Shown piece by piece: positions 1 through 6,472 of a stretch of 7,814 bases of DNA; the first letter of the stretch is position 1; every line of letters starts with the position of its first letter. A model generated the notes under the pieces. It saw only the letters and a program-made list of their open reading frames with translations. It was not told the DNA's origin and searched no databases. The stretch lies in contig QMQC01000073.1 in assembly GCA_003648875.1 (NCBI GenBank), forward strand, positions 1 to 7,814, in the 5' to 3' direction. Origin of the DNA: Actinomycetota bacterium. Its GTDB lineage: Bacteria; Actinomycetota; Acidimicrobiia; Spongiisociales; UBA5794. The position numbers were made by a program, and so were the translations under genes.

Positions 1-829
1 TCTCGCTGAGCTGATGGTTGGATCCGACCTTCCGACACCTGATACGACCGCATCGACGGTGACCGAAGTCGTGGAGCTGAGCGTCGAGGGCCTCACGAGT
101 CTTCACTCGGACGGTCGCATCGCAATCGAAGACATCACCTTCGACATCCACCGCGGCGAGATCGTTGGTATCGCTGGCGTCGAGGGCAACGGACAAGCCG
201 AGCTCGTTGACACCATCATGGGTGTGCGTGACGCAGCGTCGGGGACGGTGATGCTCGCCGGGGAGGATCTTTCGTCGCTTCACACGAAGAAGCGACGCGC
301 CAGGGGTATCGGGATCATTCCTCCGGACCGCCACAGGCAGGGGCTCCTTCTCGACTCTCCCCTTTGGGAGAATGCGATGCTTGGCCACCAGGCGATGCCA
401 CCGTTCGCCAGAGGCATCTGGATCAGCAGGGCAGGGGCGCGCGACCTCACTCAGGAGCTTGTCGAGCGGTTCGACGTGCGAACCCCGAGTGTCGATGTGA
501 ACGCCGTTGCGTTGTCCGGCGGAAACCAGCAGAAGCTCATCGTCGGCAAAGAGATGATCCTTGACCCTACGGTGCTTGTCGCGGCGCACCCCACCCGGGG
601 CATCGACGTGGGGGCTCAGGCTGCAGTCTGGGACGAACTCCGTCAGGCACGCGTCGAGGGTCTTGCGGTCCTCCTCATCTCAGCCGACCTCGAGGAGCTC
701 ATCGGTTTGTCCGACACCCTTCTCGTCCTCTTCGATGGCCGCATCGTCGCAAGGCTCGATCCTGCAGAGGTCACACCAAAGCTGCTCGGCTCATACATGA
801 CCGGTGTTTCGGATGAGGAGTCGTCTTGA
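1..829 (+). CDS. Nucleoside/BmpA-type ABC transporter ATPase, C-terminal part (partial at left edge)
   Basis: This is the cytoplasmic ATP-binding subunit of an importer of the YufO/RbsA type, in which two nucleotide-binding domains lie in one chain of about 500 residues. Only the second domain is present: the frame is open from base 2, so the ATG at 14 is probably internal. The second domain has the degenerate ATP site usual for this subfamily. The Walker A position reads GVEGNGQ (176-196) and lacks the lysine, and the Walker B region reads LVAAHPTRGID (575-607) and lacks the Asp-Glu pair. The signature LSGGNQQ (512-532) is intact, so this half probably pairs with a competent first domain outside the window. 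It ends in a TTGA overlap with the first permease gene, so the three transporter genes should be co-translated. Purine nucleosides are the likely cargo, by family; sugars are less likely, given the permeases. Confidence 0.93.
   Translation, partial: LAELMVGSDLPTPDTTASTVTEVVELSVEGLTSLHSDGRIAIEDITFDIHRGEIVGIAGVEGNGQAELVDTIMGVRDAASGTVMLAGEDLSSLHTKKRRARGIGIIPPDRHRQGLLLDSPLWENAMLGHQAMPPFARGIWISRAGARDLTQELVERFDVRTPSVDVNAVALSGGNQQKLIVGKEMILDPTVLVAAHPTRGIDVGAQAAVWDELRQARVEGLAVLLISADLEELIGLSDTLLVLFDGRIVARLDPAEVTPKLLGSYMTGVSDEESS
815..820 (+). promoter_or_regulatory. Shine-Dalgarno site supporting a TTG start
   Basis: GAGGAG lies inside the end of the ATPase gene, 5 bases before the TTG at 826. It is what makes the TTG credible as the permease start. 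Confidence 0.75.
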
Positions 830-1944
830 TCAAGAAGATCGGGCTCGCTCTTCTTGCACCAGCTGTTGCGTTGGCGTTCGCTGTTGGTGTCGCTGCTCTC
901 GCACTTCTAGCGGTCGGAGTCAATCCAGCGGAAGCATTCGGGCTCATGTGGGACTTCTCGAGGACATCAACGTCGGTTGCCTCGATGTTCAACCGTGCAA
1001 TCCCGTTGTACGTCTCGGCAGTTGCAGTGGCCATCGGTTTCCAGATGAAGCTGTTCAATATCGGTGTTGAGGGCCAGTTTGCCGTTGCGGCCCTATTCGC
1101 TGGATGGGTCGGTGGAAGCATCGCCTTGTGGGCGCCGCTCCACATAATCGTCATCATCCTCGCAGCGGCTGGCGTCGGTGCGATCTGGGCAGGTATCGCA
1201 GGCATCCTCAAGGTGACCAGGGGAGTCAATGAGGTTGTCGCGACGATCATGCTGAACTTCATCGGCTTCTCTGTGATCGGCTTCTTCCTTGGGAACTTCT
1301 TCTCCGTCGATAGCGGGGCTCTCAACCAGTCGACACCGCCTCTGCAGCCTTCGGGCCAGCTTCCAGGCATGAACTGGGTCTTCACCTTCCTCGGGTTCTC
1401 CGAACCGAGGGGCACCGAATTGCAAGGATTCCTCCTGATCGCAGTTCTCATCGGCATCGGATACCACCTGCTGGTGTGGAAGACGAGGTTCGGCTTTGAG
1501 TTGCGGGCTTCGGGGATGAACCCTGGTGCCGCACGGATGTCCGGAGTGAACCCGAAGAAGATGATCCTCTACACGATGCTCATCTCCGGCGGTATCGCCG
1601 GAATGGTTGGCCTGTCGACGATGCTCGGCAAACTGCACGCGTACACGCAGGATTTTCCCCGGATGCTTGGCTTTACGGGCATCGCGGTTGCATTGCTCGG
1701 TCGCAACAACGCCGTTGGCATGGCGTTCGGCGCATTGCTGTTCGGGTTCATGGATCGTTCTGCACTGGTGCTCGATCTCAATGACATCCCCAAAGAGGTT
1801 GTCCAGATCATCCAAGGTGTCGTTGTTCTTGCCGTGGTCATCGCCTATGAGGTGGTAGCGAGGTTCATCAAGAACCGCGAGATCAAGTCAGCGAGCGAAG
1901 CGACGAAGAATCTGCCCGGCCAGCCCGGGGAGGCACTCGCATGA
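826..1944 (+). CDS. ABC transporter permease 1, nucleoside family (BPD_transp_2, YufP/NupP-like)
   Basis: This is an inner-membrane channel subunit, 372 residues long, of a BmpA-dependent nucleoside importer. Family hallmarks occur in order: FNIGVEGQF (77-85), the cytoplasmic coupling region GVNEVVATIMLN (133-144), FGFELRASGMNPGAARMSGV (222-241), and GFTGIAVALLGRNNAVG (282-298). Hydrophobic segments are visible at about 5-30, 58-73, 84-101, 105-128, 143-158, 201-218, 247-266, 283-308 and 328-346; the tail is charged and cytoplasmic. The start is TTG at 826, overlapping the stop of the ATPase gene (TTGA) and preceded by GAGGAG. The next good start, an ATG, lies beyond the first membrane helix, so TTG is preferred. 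It overlaps permease 2 by ATGA and would form the heterodimeric pore with it. The nucleoside specificity comes from family resemblance and is not shown by the sequence itself. Confidence 0.94.
   Translation: MIKKIGLALLAPAVALAFAVGVAALALLAVGVNPAEAFGLMWDFSRTSTSVASMFNRAIPLYVSAVAVAIGFQMKLFNIGVEGQFAVAALFAGWVGGSIALWAPLHIIVIILAAAGVGAIWAGIAGILKVTRGVNEVVATIMLNFIGFSVIGFFLGNFFSVDSGALNQSTPPLQPSGQLPGMNWVFTFLGFSEPRGTELQGFLLIAVLIGIGYHLLVWKTRFGFELRASGMNPGAARMSGVNPKKMILYTMLISGGIAGMVGLSTMLGKLHAYTQDFPRMLGFTGIAVALLGRNNAVGMAFGALLFGFMDRSALVLDLNDIPKEVVQIIQGVVVLAVVIAYEVVARFIKNREIKSASEATKNLPGQPGEALA
1927..1933 (+). promoter_or_regulatory. Shine-Dalgarno site of permease 2
   Basis: GGGGAGG ends 7 bases before the ATG at 1941, inside the 3' end of permease 1. 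Together with the ATGA stop/start overlap it suggests translational coupling of the two permeases. Confidence 0.7.
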
Positions 1945-3197
1945 CCGCCGAAACAAGGGATCTCCGGGTGGAAAACTCTGTTCCGAAGCAACGGTTATCG
2001 GGTGCAAGAAAGTACGTGCTTTTCGCTGTCGGCGGACTATTCGTGCTTTCGGTGGTTCAGCTGTTCGAAGGCACCAACCAGCTCACTGCACCCGGCACGT
2101 GGGGTGCCGCGCTCCGTCTCACCATCCCCATCATGCTCGCCGCGCTTGGTGGCCTGTACTCGGAGCGTTCCGGAGTCATCAACATCGGCCTCGAAGGCAT
2201 GATGATCGCCGGTACGTGGTTCGGTGCTTGGGCAGGGTGGCAGTATGGTCCGTGGGCCGGCGTCTGGCTCGGACTCGCTGGCGGTGCCTTGTTCGGGTTG
2301 ATTCATGCCATCGCCACAGTGACGTTCGCCGTCGATCAGATCGTCTCGGGTGTCGCCATCAACATCCTTGGCCTCGGATCGATGCGATTCCTGTCGTCTG
2401 TGTTGTACACAGCGGACACCGGGGGTGGAGCAACACAAAGCCCGCGCATCCAGGACTTCATCGGGACCTTCAGCGTTCCGCTGTTGTCGGATTGGTTCAA
2501 CGCGCTCTCAGACAAGGGTTGGTTCTTTCTGTCCGATGTGGCAGGGATCTTCGCCGGAGTCACAACAGGGGTGTCCTGGCTGACCTTTTGGGCGCTCCTG
2601 TTGATTCCATTGTCGTGGTGGCTGTTGTGGCGTACCGCATGGGGTCTTCGCCTCAGGTCTGCAGGTGAGAACCCGTGGGCTGCCGAGTCCCTTGGTGTTC
2701 CGGTGCTCCGCATGAAGTACTGGGGTGTATTGATCTCGGGAGCTCTCGCCGGTCTGGGTGGCGCGTATCTCGTTGTGGTCCAGGCAGGCATCTACAGGGA
2801 GGGAATGACGGCAGGGCGCGGCTTCATTGGTCTTGGAGCGATGATCTTCGGCAATTACAACCCGTTTGGATTGCTTGCCGGTGCGGGAATCTTCGGCTAC
2901 TCGGACGCCTTGCGCCTCCGCCAGAACTCCGTGCACGGCATCCTTCTCCTGATAGCGATTGGACTCCTCTTGCTCGCCCTATATTCGCTCATGAAGAAGA
3001 AGTGGGAGCCCGCTGGCCTTCAGGGCGTGTTCGCCCTCCTGTTCTTCATCTGGTGGTTCACAACCGATGACGTGCCGGGCCAGATCGTCACCGCAACGCC
3101 ATACATCATCACGCTGCTCGTGCTCTCTCTTGCAACGCAGCGCCTCCGTATGCCTGCTGCGGACGGTGCCCAATACCGCAAGGGAGAAGCTCACTGA
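1941..3197 (+). CDS. ABC transporter permease 2, nucleoside family (BPD_transp_2, YufQ/NupQ-like)
   Basis: This is the second membrane subunit of the importer, 418 residues. The diagnostic SERSGVINIGLEGMM (74-88) is present, followed by the coupling-region motif VDQIVSGVAINILG (131-144), RLRSAGENPWAAESLGVPV (237-255) and TAGRGFIGLGAMIFGNYNPF (290-309). The N-terminal 24 residues are polar and cytoplasmic, and the first helix is about 25-41. The core ends near residue 352. Beyond it, a charged stretch MKKKWEP is followed by two more hydrophobic segments (about 361-376 and 384-399) and a basic tail, so the protein is roughly 100 residues longer than the Bacillus YufQ type. I believe longer forms are common in actinobacteria, but I cannot check this here. 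It is the last gene of the transporter operon in the window. No nucleoside-salvage gene follows it; the next gene is convergent, starting its 3' end 40 bases on. Confidence 0.94.
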   Translation: MTAETRDLRVENSVPKQRLSGARKYVLFAVGGLFVLSVVQLFEGTNQLTAPGTWGAALRLTIPIMLAALGGLYSERSGVINIGLEGMMIAGTWFGAWAGWQYGPWAGVWLGLAGGALFGLIHAIATVTFAVDQIVSGVAINILGLGSMRFLSSVLYTADTGGGATQSPRIQDFIGTFSVPLLSDWFNALSDKGWFFLSDVAGIFAGVTTGVSWLTFWALLLIPLSWWLLWRTAWGLRLRSAGENPWAAESLGVPVLRMKYWGVLISGALAGLGGAYLVVVQAGIYREGMTAGRGFIGLGAMIFGNYNPFGLLAGAGIFGYSDALRLRQNSVHGILLLIAIGLLLLALYSLMKKKWEPAGLQGVFALLFFIWWFTTDDVPGQIVTATPYIITLLVLSLATQRLRMPAADGAQYRKGEAH

Positions 3198-3237
3198 GCG
3201 GTCGGCGTTTGCTTGTCGCTCGCTTACGGACGATAGG

Positions 3238-3933
3238 TCAGTCGTCTGTCATCCGTCGTCTGACGTACCTCATCTCCCGTTTGAACTTTGCCCAATCCGA
3301 GGCTCTTGTCGACCAGGCGACGTCGGTGATGATCTGGATGACGCCGAGAGCCACGAGGGCAATAGGCACCCATGTTGGGATGGCGGATGCAGCGAATGCG
3401 ACGGGGAGGAGAATGAACGGGATCGCCTTGGTCACGATTGCACCGGAAGCGTGCATCCAGGCTCGTGATCTGGGAGTTGCGGACAGGTATGTTGCGTAGT
3501 CGGTCTTGACGCCCGGTTGCGGCCGGCCCCTACCGATGAACCACGCGAAGAACCGTATCCCGGTGAGGTATCCCACGACAAGGTGTCCAAGTCCGTGGGT
3601 TGTGCCGATCAGAACGGCCGCGCCCCCAACGAACATGATCCCATTCCACTCCGCGATGAACGCAGACGCGGAGATGAGGGAGAGTCCAACCAACGCGCCG
3701 ACTGCTGCGAGCACAGTTCCGATCCAGATGGGGACCACGAGCCTTGCCCACGAAGTGAAGGCTGCCCGATCGATCGCCCCGATCCGATCAGCGAATGGTT
3801 CCACAAGGCCGGGATCCCGTTTGACGGCAGCGACGGCCCTCCAGAACCCTGTCGCTTTGAGATCAGGAACCCCACCAAACGCAATCTCGACCTCAGCAGC
3901 GTTGAGAATGGTGTCGATCTCAAGGGGAGTCAT
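3238..3933 (-). CDS. Polytopic membrane protein resembling an M50 site-2 protease, with HGLGH in place of HExxH
   Basis: This 231-residue membrane protein has no certain function. A soluble N-terminal part (1-60) is followed by hydrophobic segments at about 64-88, 98-112, 166-184 and 187-204 and a very basic tail (KREMRYVRRR). At the end of the second segment, THGLGHLVVGYLTGIRF (112-128) looks like the M50 zinc motif HExxH with the Glu replaced by Gly. The later AWMHASGAIVTK (158-169) and IITDVAWS (201-208) fall where M50 proteins have their Gly/Asn and Asp motifs. Both histidines and Asp204 remain, so metal binding without proteolysis is possible; that is inference. The start is the ATG at 3933. 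It lies 38 bases after the stop of the upstream zinc-ribbon gene, so the two are probably co-transcribed. It has no good Shine-Dalgarno site; GATACT six bases ahead may be a -10. The alternative is an unrelated conserved membrane family. Confidence 0.82.
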   Translation of the reverse strand: MTPLEIDTILNAAEVEIAFGGVPDLKATGFWRAVAAVKRDPGLVEPFADRIGAIDRAAFTSWARLVVPIWIGTVLAAVGALVGLSLISASAFIAEWNGIMFVGGAAVLIGTTHGLGHLVVGYLTGIRFFAWFIGRGRPQPGVKTDYATYLSATPRSRAWMHASGAIVTKAIPFILLPVAFAASAIPTWVPIALVALGVIQIITDVAWSTRASDWAKFKREMRYVRRRMTDD

Positions 3934-3939
3934 GGCACC

Positions 3940-3945
3940 AGTATC
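3940..3945 (-). promoter_or_regulatory. Possible -10 hexamer, leaderless start
   Basis: On the minus strand this reads GATACT, preceded by TG (TGATACT) and followed by six bases and the ATG at 3933. The gene lacks a Shine-Dalgarno site, which fits a leaderless internal promoter. No clear -35 is seen, so chance is a fair alternative. Confidence 0.25.
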
Positions 3946-3971
3946 ACGCGCCTCGGCCTGCCCCGCAGGTA

Positions 3972-4895
3972 CTACTTCTCGATCCCGAAGAAGCGCACAC
4001 CTTGGAGGGCAAGCTCTTGGTAGGGCGGAGCCTCGCCAACCGACTCTGCCGGGTATGTTGTGGTCACCTCGATCCGGAGCCAGATCGTCTCAAGACTGGC
4101 AATCTTGACCGTCTGGGGCTCGGGCGAGTTGGCCAGCCTCCCGCTGATGGGGACGTTGACGTCGTTGACCGTGATCGTGTAGCCCTGGATCTTGAAGTTC
4201 CTGCGAAATCCCTCGTTGTCAGTCACGTTCTGCAGTTCGATCTCACGAATCTGTACGGGTGTGGCGAAAGTGAATTCGATCCAGGCATCGACACCGCGTT
4301 GGCTATCGTCGTTCCACCGCGTCTCAGGGTTGCCATCGATCAGGTTCTCCGGGCTGAATGATTCCGCAACCTGTGAGCTCGCCGTCGCCGAGCTTGCGAA
4401 TAGCTCCACCGTTGGAACAAGCACGGTCGTTGTCGTCGATGATGGTTCGGTGTCCGGTCCGGCGAGGTCTGCCTCTCCACTCTTGAAGATGTTCATCACG
4501 AGGGCAACGAGCGCGACCAGGAGCACAACGGCAGCCAAAACGCCGAGTGCGCGTCCGCCAGCGGTACTTCGAGCCGCAGGAGCAGGAGCGATCGGCATCG
4601 GTTCCTGACTGAGACGGGATCCACAACGTTCACAGTGGTGGTTGTACGCCGGGTTTCGGGCGCCGCATGCCGGGCAGCCGATGGCCTCTGCAGGGTCAGA
4701 CGTTGTGGAGACATGGTCTCCACGGAAGACCTGCTCATCGGGTTGCTCCGACCTCGGCTGTTCCGGCTGGGGATCGAACGGTTCCACCGCGTCGCCCGGT
4801 CGCGAAGCGGTTTCCTGTTCAGCTGTCGGAGTATCGCCGAGCTCGAATGGCTCGAACAGTTCATCGAACTGGTCGCTTCGGTCGTCACCCTGCAT
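3972..4895 (-). CDS. Zinc-ribbon, single-pass membrane protein with extracellular discoidin-like domain
   Basis: This 307-residue protein is not one I can name. Its order is: an acidic, Pro/Gln-rich, probably disordered N-terminus (1-70) in which the triplet EPF recurs; a zinc ribbon with Cys74, Cys77, Cys88 and Cys91 (CPAC...CERC); a Pro/Ala linker; one transmembrane helix at about 116-136; a Ser/Thr-rich spacer with a run of threonines; and a C-terminal beta-rich domain (about 165-305). That domain has the discoidin-like pattern ASSQVAESFSPENLIDGNPE, then TRWND and WIEFTFATPVQIREIEL. This resembles the NADase-type glycan-binding/F5-8C fold. The positive-inside rule puts the ribbon in the cytoplasm and the discoidin domain outside, where it might bind glycans or a cell-surface ligand. 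The ATG at 4895 has GAGG 7 bases upstream. It heads a probable two-gene operon with the M50-like gene. Related zinc-ribbon membrane proteins are common in actinobacteria. Confidence 0.88.
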   Translation of the reverse strand: MQGDDRSDQFDELFEPFELGDTPTAEQETASRPGDAVEPFDPQPEQPRSEQPDEQVFRGDHVSTTSDPAEAIGCPACGARNPAYNHHCERCGSRLSQEPMPIAPAPAARSTAGGRALGVLAAVVLLVALVALVMNIFKSGEADLAGPDTEPSSTTTTVLVPTVELFASSATASSQVAESFSPENLIDGNPETRWNDDSQRGVDAWIEFTFATPVQIREIELQNVTDNEGFRRNFKIQGYTITVNDVNVPISGRLANSPEPQTVKIASLETIWLRIEVTTTYPAESVGEAPPYQELALQGVRFFGIEK

Positions 4896-4902
4896 GTCGG
4901 GT

Positions 4903-4906
4903 CCTC
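4903..4906 (-). promoter_or_regulatory. Shine-Dalgarno site of the zinc-ribbon gene
   Basis: On the minus strand GAGG (within ATGAGGACC) lies 7 bases before the ATG at 4895. The ATG within the same stretch is out of frame and can be ignored. Confidence 0.6.
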
Positions 4907-4925
4907 ATCTCCAGTCCCTGTGGAA

Positions 4926-4956
4926 TTGCGTTTCCTGGCCGCATCCGGGGTATTGT
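4926..4956 (+). promoter_or_regulatory. Possible promoter in the divergent gap, reading right
   Basis: TTGCGT (4926-4931) and TATTGT (4951-4956) form a -35/-10 pair with a 19-base spacer. The -10 fits the actinobacterial TANNNT pattern. Transcription would start at or next to the ATG at 4964, giving a leaderless message. Read on the other strand, the same bases give CACAAT (4957-4952), a possible -10 for the zinc-ribbon gene, so the 68-base gap may hold overlapping divergent promoters. Confidence 0.33.
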
Positions 4957-4963
4957 GCCACGG

Positions 4964-5083
4964 ATGATGTTCTTCGTGTCGATACGAGTCGCTGAGCCCT
5001 GGACACCGTTCTCCGTGGTGGCTCTTGTGGTACTCCTGATCGTTCTCATGACCGTGGTGATCATGTTGGTTCGTCGGTCATAA
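4964..5083 (+). CDS. Putative 39-residue single-helix membrane microprotein
   Basis: A short open frame runs ATG (4964) to TAA (5081-5083). It encodes a polar N-terminus with a Pro-Trp-Thr-Pro turn (residues 12-15), one hydrophobic helix of about 21 residues (FSVVALVVLLIVLMTVVIML and the following Val, 16-36) and the basic end RRS. This is the layout of a small bitopic membrane protein with its C-terminus inside. It fills the space between the divergent zinc-ribbon gene and radA, where neither strand offers another sensible frame. There is no Shine-Dalgarno site, but a TATTGT hexamer lies 7 bases before the ATG, so translation may be leaderless. GTG at 4955 and ATG at 4967 are alternative starts. 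It ends 31 bases before radA. No homologue is recognised. A chance hydrophobic frame cannot be excluded, because T-rich second codon positions readily give such helices. Confidence 0.5.
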   Translation: MMFFVSIRVAEPWTPFSVVALVVLLIVLMTVVIMLVRRS

Positions 5084-5101
5084 TCTGTCATACCGACGGC
5101 C

Positions 5102-5107
5102 TACCTT
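5102..5107 (+). promoter_or_regulatory. Possible -10 hexamer of radA, leaderless start
   Basis: TACCTT fits TANNNT and is followed by exactly 7 bases and the ATG at 5115, which has no Shine-Dalgarno site. A recognisable -35 is lacking. CATAAT at 5079-5084 is a rival -10 that would give a leader of about 25 bases. Confidence 0.28.
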
Positions 5108-5114
5108 TGTCGCC

Positions 5115-6464
5115 ATGAAAGGTAGCGGCAGAACCATGGAACTCTCCTATTGCTGTGAGCAGTGTGGTTATCGCTCCGGCAAGTGGATGGGCTTCTGCCC
5201 ACAGTGCAGGGCTCAACAGGCCCTCGCTCTCGACTCAGAACAGCCGCCTCGCAGGTCCTCGACAACAGGGACAGTTGTCAGTGCCACAGCAGAACGAACG
5301 AGCGAACGTGATCGCTATCCGATCGGAATCGGTGAATTTGATCGCGTACTCGGTGGTGGAATCGTTCACGGTGCCGCGATCCTCATTGGCGGCGAACCCG
5401 GGATTGGCAAGTCGACTCTCCTCCTTCAGGTGGCAGACAGTATCGCCGGTGCTTCGGGCTCGGTTCTCATGGCTACGGCTGAGGAGTCGACACAGCAGGT
5501 GCAGATGCGATCCAGGCGGATCGGTGTACGATCCGATGGCGTCCTGCTCGTGTCTCTGAACGACGTTGACGACATCGTCGGGTTGGCAGCCGATCTGAAG
5601 CCTTCAGCCGTCATCGTGGATTCGATCCAAACGATCTCCTCTGTCGAGGTGCCTGGCAGCGCGGGTGGCACATCCCAGGTTCGTGAATCTGCCGGGCGTC
5701 TCATCGAGTTCGCAAAACGGTCGGGAATACCGGTGATGCTTGTCGGTCACGTCACAAAGGACGGGTCGATCGCAGGACCGCGGACGCTCGAGCACATGGT
5801 CGATGTCGTTCTCTATCTCGAAGGTGATCTCGATCGAGGTCTGCGGTTTCTGCGAGGAGTGAAGAACCGCTACGGGTCGGTAAACGAGGTTGGCGTGTTC
5901 GACATGACCCAGGCCGGCCTCACCGAGGTCGCCGATCCAAGTGGGCTGATGGTTGCGCAGCGGAACGAGACCGCCCCTGGGACGGTGCTGTTCCCAATGC
6001 TTGAGGGAAGACGACCACTTGTGATCGAGATCCAAGCACTGGTCGTCCAGACGGAGGTACCTCAACCGCGCCGAGCGGTGAACGGACTTCCTTCGGCTCG
6101 TGTCCATCAGATCCTTGGTGTGCTCGAGAGGCATTTGGCGATCCCGCTTCGTCGTCATGAGGTCTATGTGAGCGTCATGGGTGGCATCAAGGTTTCCGAG
6201 CCTGCTGCTGATCTTCCGACGGCGTTGGCGATCGCATCTGCCTACTTCAAGGTTGCTCTGCATCGAACTGCCGCATGGGGGGAACTCGGACTCACAGGCG
6301 ACGTTCGTCCTGTGCCGCGCCCGGGTGTCAGGCGGAGCGAAGTCGAGAGGATCGCCGCTGGACCGATCATCTCACCTGATGCAGGAATGGGGCGTCTGAT
6401 GGAAGCAATCTCGGCCGCAGGGCTCCTTGACGATCAACATGGCGCAGCGGGTGACAGCGGCTAG
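5115..6464 (+). CDS. radA: DNA repair protein RadA (Sms), branch-migration ATPase
   Basis: RadA is a hexameric DnaB-like/RecA-fold motor that drives branch migration during homologous recombination. At 449 residues it is close to the family's usual length. An N-terminal zinc finger carries Cys14, Cys17, Cys28 and Cys31. The RecA-type core has Walker A GGEPGIGKST (92-101), a Walker B strand ending at Asp169 (AVIVDSIQTI), GHVTKDGSIAGPR (211-223) and the RadA-specific motif KNRYG (250-254), where KNRFG is usual. The C-terminal Lon-like domain (about 270-430) includes VMGGIKVSEPAADLPTAL and GELGLTGDVRPVPR. After RPVP the tail is shorter than in E. coli RadA and diverges. The ATG at 5115 has a -10-like hexamer 7 bases upstream; the ATG at 5136 is an alternative, with AAAGGT 12 bases ahead, that would leave five residues before the first cysteine. 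disA begins 8 bases after the stop, so an operon is likely. In mycobacteria RadA binds and restrains DisA. Confidence 0.97.
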   Translation: MKGSGRTMELSYCCEQCGYRSGKWMGFCPQCRAQQALALDSEQPPRRSSTTGTVVSATAERTSERDRYPIGIGEFDRVLGGGIVHGAAILIGGEPGIGKSTLLLQVADSIAGASGSVLMATAEESTQQVQMRSRRIGVRSDGVLLVSLNDVDDIVGLAADLKPSAVIVDSIQTISSVEVPGSAGGTSQVRESAGRLIEFAKRSGIPVMLVGHVTKDGSIAGPRTLEHMVDVVLYLEGDLDRGLRFLRGVKNRYGSVNEVGVFDMTQAGLTEVADPSGLMVAQRNETAPGTVLFPMLEGRRPLVIEIQALVVQTEVPQPRRAVNGLPSARVHQILGVLERHLAIPLRRHEVYVSVMGGIKVSEPAADLPTALAIASAYFKVALHRTAAWGELGLTGDVRPVPRPGVRRSEVERIAAGPIISPDAGMGRLMEAISAAGLLDDQHGAAGDSG

Positions 6465-6472
6465 CCTGCTCC

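Noticed and set aside
176..607. Missing Walker A lysine and Walker B Asp-Glu in the ATPase as a sign of a broken gene
   Set aside because: The second nucleotide-binding domain of the RbsA/YufO subfamily normally has this degenerate site; the signature motif is intact.
771..1457. A 228-codon open frame on the minus strand, opposite permease 1
   Set aside because: It lies antisense to a permease with strong family motifs, its translation is low-complexity (Ala/Thr/Pro/Met), and it has no recognisable domain. It is a shadow of GC-biased codon use. The same applies to the 240-codon frame at 1093-1815.
3198..3264. Possible terminator between the convergent permease 2 and M50-like genes
   Set aside because: GACGA/TCGTC (3229-3246) and GTCAG/CTGAC (3237-3264) give only 5-base stems, with 8- and 18-base loops and no T tract. 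They partly overlap codons of the minus-strand gene's basic tail.
3506..4108. Long plus-strand frames of 200 and 168 codons across the minus-strand membrane genes
   Set aside because: The minus strand gives membrane helices and a coherent HGLGH/ASGA pattern; the plus frames give Pro/Arg/Ser-rich text with no domain.
5604..6263. A 219-codon minus-strand frame inside radA
   Set aside because: The opposite strand encodes RadA with Walker A, KNRYG and the Lon-like domain; the minus frame shows only composition-driven residues.
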